NCBI GenBank assembly: GCA_016282555.1
Contig: JAEEKU010000088.1
Span: 1 to 9,173 of the forward strand
Source: Methanomassiliicoccaceae archaeon
GTDB lineage: Archaea; Thermoplasmatota; Thermoplasmata; Methanomassiliicoccales; Methanomethylophilaceae
Direction of reading: 5' to 3'
Length of the DNA stretch: 9,173 nucleotides
Part shown: positions 5,493 through 9,173 of the stretch, one piece after another
How positions within the stretch are numbered: the stretch's first letter is position 1
Layout: every line of letters starts with the position of its first letter
Made by a program: the position numbers and the translations under genes
Notes under the pieces: generated by a model
The model's database searches: none
Told to the model about the DNA's origin: nothing
Seen by the model: the letters and a program-made list of their open reading frames with translations, nothing else

Positions 5493-7308
5493 TCTCCGGA
5501 TCCGGTATTCGTTTCCTTCTTCTGAAGGAGAATACCGGGACCGGTTCTCCCTGCTCCGTTCTTTTGCTGAGGCGGTGCCGGAGATAAACTATCAGCACGA
5601 GAATCACTCCCGCGGCGAATATTATGCCGTATTCCGTCAGTCCGAGCGGATAAGGCGCTATGATAATTATCGCGATATCTATGATCAGAGCGAAGGAATT
5701 GCTGTAAAGTCTGAAAACGGTTTCATAGAGCCTGTTCAGATCTTTTATCGATATCGGGGAGTCTTTTCTCATTACGCCGAGGTTGATCGTCTGCTTGGAA
5801 CTGTTTGACAGCATGCTGTCGAACACGCTCAGACTGCCTATCAGAAGCCTGATCGGGAAATAGATGACCACGAAGTTCAGGGCGACCAGAACGAAATACC
5901 AGAGTCTCAGATCCCCTCCGAAGGAGGATGCCAGCATCTGGCCCGCTTCGGGAATGGCCCCGGTGAATATTATCTCCAGAACGATGATGATCAGCAGATC
6001 GAAGTAAGCATGGTTCAGCTCCTTCCTTATGCTTCTGGTTATGTTTCCGGAACCGTAGAAGTTTTCTTTGAAGCCGTTCAGATCTTCTATAATGGCTCCG
6101 ACCCATTCGATTTTGCAGAACGGCACGATCATGCGGTCCCAGATTTTCTCCGTGCTGCGGGACAGCACCGGAAGCATAACCATCGAAACGAGCGCCGCGC
6201 CTATGACCGATGCGTAAAAGGACTCGTCCACGACGCCGTAATCCAGCGCCTCCTTCGAAATGATGAACGCGAACTCTCCCATCGCCACGAGGCTCAGGGC
6301 GGAGAAGAATCCGGTTTTGGAATCCTCGTCCGCTATCCAGTATCCGAGGTAAACCGTAGAGGATTTGAGGAAGAGGTACAGGAGATAAATGCCGATAATC
6401 ATAAGTATGTTGTTTATCAGCGAATTTATCTGGATCTCCATCCCCACGGAGATGAAGAACATCGCCATGAACAGATCCTTCATCGGCTTTATCGCTTCGA
6501 ATATGGCCTCGCTCTTCCTGGCGGGGTTGATGATCATGCCCATGAAGAACGCTCCGATCGCGACGGACAATCCTATATAGTTCGCCAGACAGGCCATTCC
6601 GAACGCGAAGCCGATGGCGACGATCAGCAGTACTTCGAAGGAGTAATTGTCGGAAACGAAGTCCATGATCCTCTTGAAATATTTCTTTATGGTGATGAAA
6701 AGGCATACCGCCACGAAAACCGCGATCGAAATTATCATAATGATAAGTTTGAGAACCTCTACCGAGGATCCCGCGAGCGCAGGAGTAAGCAGAGACAGCA
6801 TGACGACTTGGCCTATATCCTCGATTATGGTCACGAGGATGATCAGATCGATCTGTTCCTTCGACAGTTTCTTTTCGGAAAGCAGTACCGCCAGAACCAC
6901 CGCGGTGCTCGAACCGGAAATCAGGGCGCCCAGAGCGACGGACTGAAGGGTGTCGAATCCGGCTATCCATCCGCCGATCATCCCTCCGACGACCATCAGC
7001 GGCAGCTGGATCGCGCCGACTATTATGGCCGTCCGCCCGGGAGATTTTCCGCCTTTTCCGTCGCCCCTGAGTTTTTTCAGGTTGACTTCCAGACCGAGGG
7101 AGAACATCAGGAGAATCAGCCCCAGATCGGACAGCAGTTCCACGGCGGCGGTTCCGGTGTCGTCCAGCTCGATCGTATTGGCGATGATTATCCCCGAAAC
7201 GAGATAACCGACGAGCGGGGGCATTTTCAGTCTGTGGAATATGATGGAGCAGACTCCCGCGAGGAGCATAAGCAACGCGATATTGGTTATCAGAATTACT
7301 TCGTCCAT
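5485..7308 (-). CDS. CPA2-family cation/proton antiporter with extra C-terminal membrane domain
   Basis: This 607-residue membrane protein has about twelve hydrophobic segments in residues 1-385, matching the Na+/H+ exchanger fold of the CPA2 (KefB/NapA-like) family. Landmarks are MPPLVGYLVSGI (29-40), MFSLGLEVNLKKL (68-80), GSSTAVVLAVLLSEKKL (132-148), the acidic pair Glu163-Asp164 in IIEDIGQV, probably part of the ion site, GAFFMGMIINP (252-262) and FFISVGMEI (284-292). It would exchange Na+ or K+ for protons across the cytoplasmic membrane; the ion cannot be told. Instead of the common TrkA/RCK nucleotide-binding tail, residues ~390-607 hold a soluble linker, then hydrophobic stretches near 434-455, 468-490, 538-552 and 557-577, ending in a basic tail (RRRKR). 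The ATG at 7306-7308 follows AAGGATGAG and a good TATA box. It is convergent with the deaminase gene. Confidence 0.88.
   Translation of the reverse strand: MDEVILITNIALLMLLAGVCSIIFHRLKMPPLVGYLVSGIIIANTIELDDTGTAAVELLSDLGLILLMFSLGLEVNLKKLRGDGKGGKSPGRTAIIVGAIQLPLMVVGGMIGGWIAGFDTLQSVALGALISGSSTAVVLAVLLSEKKLSKEQIDLIILVTIIEDIGQVVMLSLLTPALAGSSVEVLKLIIMIISIAVFVAVCLFITIKKYFKRIMDFVSDNYSFEVLLIVAIGFAFGMACLANYIGLSVAIGAFFMGMIINPARKSEAIFEAIKPMKDLFMAMFFISVGMEIQINSLINNILMIIGIYLLYLFLKSSTVYLGYWIADEDSKTGFFSALSLVAMGEFAFIISKEALDYGVVDESFYASVIGAALVSMVMLPVLSRSTEKIWDRMIVPFCKIEWVGAIIEDLNGFKENFYGSGNITRSIRKELNHAYFDLLIIIVLEIIFTGAIPEAGQMLASSFGGDLRLWYFVLVALNFVVIYFPIRLLIGSLSVFDSMLSNSSKQTINLGVMRKDSPISIKDLNRLYETVFRLYSNSFALIIDIAIIIIAPYPLGLTEYGIIFAAGVILVLIVYLRHRLSKRTEQGEPVPVFSFRRRKRIPDPEII
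5502..5538. terminator. Strong hairpin downstream of the deaminase stop, inside the antiporter 3' end
   Basis: CCGGTATTC at 5502-5510 is the exact reverse complement of GAATACCGG at 5530-5538. Inside it TCCTTC pairs with GAAGGA around a TTCT loop, with a 3-nt bulge on the left arm. The total is 15 base pairs. It starts 10 nt after the deaminase stop and encodes antiporter residues ~591-602. A role in ending or stabilising the deaminase transcript is inferred. No immediate T-run follows, though a TTCTTTT lies ~22 nt further on. Confidence 0.5.
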
Positions 7309-7338
7309 CTCATCCTTGGCCCGGCATATTACTACAGG

Positions 7339-7348
7339 TTATAAATAC
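7339..7348 (-). promoter_or_regulatory. TATA box for the antiporter gene
   Basis: On the minus strand this reads GTATTTATAA, a good match to the archaeal TATA consensus. Its centre is 35 nt before the ATG at 7308, predicting a leader of roughly 10 nt that would carry the weak Shine-Dalgarno-like AAGG just before the ATG. Confidence 0.6.
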
Positions 7349-7395
7349 AACCGTCCGGTTTGCGGAGAGCTGGTTTTCCGTTCCGTTTCTGTAAC

Positions 7396-7404
7396 GTATA
7401 ATAA
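7396..7404 (+). promoter_or_regulatory. TATA box for the asparagine-synthetase-like gene
   Basis: GTATAATAA is centred 50 nt upstream of the ATG at 7450. Transcription would start near 7425, leaving a leader of about 25 nt with room for the ribosome-binding site at 7437-7442. A short palindrome, GTACGTAC at 7423-7430, sits on the predicted start site. Confidence 0.5.
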
Positions 7405-7436
7405 GGGCGTAACCTTTAGTCCGTACGTACAGCCGC

Positions 7437-7442
7437 AGGAGA
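7437..7442 (+). promoter_or_regulatory. Ribosome-binding site
   Basis: AGGAGA lies 7 nt before the ATG at 7450 and decides that start. It is the clearest Shine-Dalgarno in the window and contrasts with the apparently leaderless genes to the left. Confidence 0.65.
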
Positions 7443-7449
7443 CACGCCG

Positions 7450-9173
7450 ATGCCGGTAAGAGACGAGCATGAAGGGATACAGCTTTCAGGTGGATTTTTA
7501 CCTTGGATCTCCGCAGATCCGGAAGATTTTTCGGATGTAGAGAACGGAAAATACGCGTATGCCCGCGGATTTCTCATTTCCGAAAAGGAGCTTGAGATCA
7601 ACCCGTATTTTTCGGAGAAGGCCGTGATCGGAGGTCGGAGGATATACTGCCATGATCTTCTCGCCGCCGATTCCGCATCCGACGGAGAATTCGCGGTGTG
7701 CGTTCTCGGCGTGTCTTATTTCATAGAGGATACTTCCGCCGGCGATGCGGAGATCCTTCTGGGCGAGCTCAGGAAATCGGACGAGGATTTCATAAGAAAA
7801 GCTTCCAGGCTCTGCGGGAGATATGTTATCGTTGCCGGCTGCAGAAAGGGCGCGATTCTTCTCGGGGATCCCTGCGGGCTCAAAACGGTTTATTACAATT
7901 CGGTATCCAGAATCGCTGGATCCCATCTGAATCTCGTGAAGAGGTTCTCCGGATCGGAAAAATCCGCGATGCAGCGCATCATACTGAAAAACAAATACAA
8001 GATATCGGGAGAATACCCGGGGGATTACACCCCTTACAAGGGAACCCGTCTTCTGATTCCGGATTTTTATCTCTCTCTGGACGATTTTTCCGTCAGACGT
8101 TTCTACCCCTTCGGGAAAACAGGGAAAACCGCGGATATTCTAGCAGTGAAAAACAGCGTTCAGGATATGCTCCGCAGATCGTTTCTGAAACTGTCCGGGA
8201 AGAAGCGCATATGCATGTCGGTAAGCGACGGAAAGGACTCCAAGGTGACGTTCTACTGCCTGTCGGAGTTCAAAGACCGCATCTTCTTCTTCACCGAATC
8301 CAGAGACAACGATATCGGGGGAGCCGGAAGGCTGATGGAGAGAAACGGGTGCAGATGGATCGGTTCCGACAGCAAGGATCTGAAATTCAGCTCTGAATCG
8401 AGCCGCGGTTTCAGCGGGATCATCGAACATAACGTGTTTCCCAAGCCGGCCAGGCAGGCTCTCGTCAATCATTTCTGGAACGCGAACCTGTTCGGCCTGA
8501 ACGACGAGTGGATTTCTATTCATTCCAACTGCAGCGAGGCGGGGCGCGGGCGCACCTTAGGCGATTACGACTATTTCAGAGAGGAATTCTCCTTCGAAGA
8601 GTTCTTCAGATGCTATATCGAAGGCACCGTGGCCTGGAGGCCGGAATCCTTCGCGGAGAAGCAGAAGAAGGCTATGGCCTCCGATCAGAAATTCAGAGAG
8701 ATGATGGAAGATTATTTCGAGAGGCTGGATCTGTCCGGCGTTTCGGAAATGGGGTATGATCCGTGGGATTTCGTCTACACGGCGCAGAGGGTCGCAGGTT
8801 TTCTTTCCCAGACCCACATGTGCTTCGACCTGTCCTATGACAGCGTTTCCCTGTTCAACAGCCGCGACATTCTCGAAGAGATGTGGAAGATCCCGGAAAA
8901 GTACCGCAACGTTTCCTGTCTCCTGTATACCTGCATAATGAACGAATGCGATCCGGAGTGGCAGCAATGGCATATGGGCGCGAATTTCATTCCGATGCCG
9001 TCGGATTACGATATGTACGCGGAGATATACGGCGGAAAAGTGATCTCCGGCCTCTCCGACGATCCGGATTTCCGCATTGATTTGGCAAAAAGGGTTCTGG
9101 ATTCGAATTATTCCGTCAGGTGGGCGCACATCTCGCTTCTTTCCGACATAAGCCGCCTGGAAAAGGAGGAGGC
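7450..9173 (+). CDS. Asparagine-synthetase-like protein with PP-loop (3' end outside window)
   Basis: An uninterrupted frame runs from ATG 7450 to the right edge (574 full codons, no stop). An in-frame TAG at 7417-7419 closes it upstream, and AGGAGA precedes the ATG. Residues ~1-170 resemble the glutaminase-like half of asparagine synthetases (GRYVIVAG at 123-130, GDPCGLKTVYY at 139-149, SHLNLV at 158-163) but there is no Met-Cys start, so no glutaminase nucleophile. YPGDYTPYKGTRLLIP (189-204) is a linker I associate with asparagine-synthase-related proteins of surface polysaccharide loci. SDGKDS at 259-264 is the ATP-pyrophosphatase loop, usually SGGxDS. The later FDLSYDSVSLFNSRDILEEM (459-478) also fits that group. 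By family it would adenylate a carboxylate and form an amide or similar bond. The real substrate and nitrogen donor are unknown. Confidence 0.78.
   Translation, partial: MPVRDEHEGIQLSGGFLPWISADPEDFSDVENGKYAYARGFLISEKELEINPYFSEKAVIGGRRIYCHDLLAADSASDGEFAVCVLGVSYFIEDTSAGDAEILLGELRKSDEDFIRKASRLCGRYVIVAGCRKGAILLGDPCGLKTVYYNSVSRIAGSHLNLVKRFSGSEKSAMQRIILKNKYKISGEYPGDYTPYKGTRLLIPDFYLSLDDFSVRRFYPFGKTGKTADILAVKNSVQDMLRRSFLKLSGKKRICMSVSDGKDSKVTFYCLSEFKDRIFFFTESRDNDIGGAGRLMERNGCRWIGSDSKDLKFSSESSRGFSGIIEHNVFPKPARQALVNHFWNANLFGLNDEWISIHSNCSEAGRGRTLGDYDYFREEFSFEEFFRCYIEGTVAWRPESFAEKQKKAMASDQKFREMMEDYFERLDLSGVSEMGYDPWDFVYTAQRVAGFLSQTHMCFDLSYDSVSLFNSRDILEEMWKIPEKYRNVSCLLYTCIMNECDPEWQQWHMGANFIPMPSDYDMYAEIYGGKVISGLSDDPDFRIDLAKRVLDSNYSVRWAHISLLSDISRLEKEE

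Noticed and set aside
6010..7344. 444-codon plus-strand ORF opposite the antiporter
   Set aside because: Its translation is rich in Arg, His, Asp and Gln with no recognisable domain; it is the antisense shadow of a strongly recognisable membrane protein.
7698..9129. Several plus- and minus-strand ORFs (e.g. 7698-8396, 8557-9129) in the right part
   Set aside because: They overlap the continuous, family-recognisable frame from 7450 to the window end and are shadows of it.
7450..9173. Lasso-peptide cyclase (asparagine-synthetase-like) of a RiPP cluster
   Set aside because: No precursor peptide, leader-binding protein or protease is visible in the window, and the linker and C-terminal motifs fit polysaccharide-associated relatives better. 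It cannot be excluded without downstream sequence.

Overview
The window looks like archaeal chromosome, most likely a host-associated methanogen of the Methanomassiliicoccales/Thermoplasmata type. This is an inference from several signs: a repeat-built surface protein with a bare C-terminal membrane anchor; AT-rich TATA-like boxes 27-30 nt upstream of three start codons that have no Shine-Dalgarno, as expected for leaderless archaeal transcripts; an amidohydrolase of the MTA/SAH/5'-deoxyadenosine deaminase family known from methanogens; and no TAG stop among the five genes whose ends are visible (four TGA, one TAA). No rRNA, tRNA or taxonomic marker gene is present, so the lineage is not proven.

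Layout. (1) 1-2537, + strand: the 3' part of a giant surface or adhesin-like gene with five and a half ~150-residue tandem units, each made of two beta-rich modules, ending in one transmembrane helix. It is cut by the left window edge. A hairpin follows its stop. (2) 2609-3322, +: an AlkD-like DNA alkylation-repair HEAT-repeat protein with its own TATA-like box. (3) 3286-4119, -: an MBL-fold metallo-hydrolase, convergent with and overlapping gene 2 by 37 nt. (4) 4203-5492, +: an amidohydrolase of the MTA/SAH/5'-deoxyadenosine deaminase family, divergent from gene 3 across an 83-nt two-way promoter region. (5) 5485-7308, -: a CPA2-type cation/proton antiporter with an extra C-terminal membrane domain, convergent with and overlapping gene 4 by 8 nt. 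(6) 7450 to the right edge, +: an asparagine-synthetase-like protein with a PP-loop, open through the window end, so incomplete.

Apart from genes 1 and 2, neighbouring genes lie on opposite strands. Each gene has its own plausible promoter, and the two convergent pairs overlap at their 3' ends, so the window looks like a compact set of single-gene transcription units rather than one operon. There is no clear multi-gene system. The functions are a surface protein, DNA repair, a hydrolase, nucleoside salvage (probably clearing SAM by-products), ion homeostasis and an amide/adenylation enzyme. The last gene belongs to a group often found with surface polysaccharide genes, so the region to the right is the best place to look for a pathway. 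No stretch over 300 nt lacks a gene. No CRISPR array, insertion sequence, attachment site or RNA gene was recognised.
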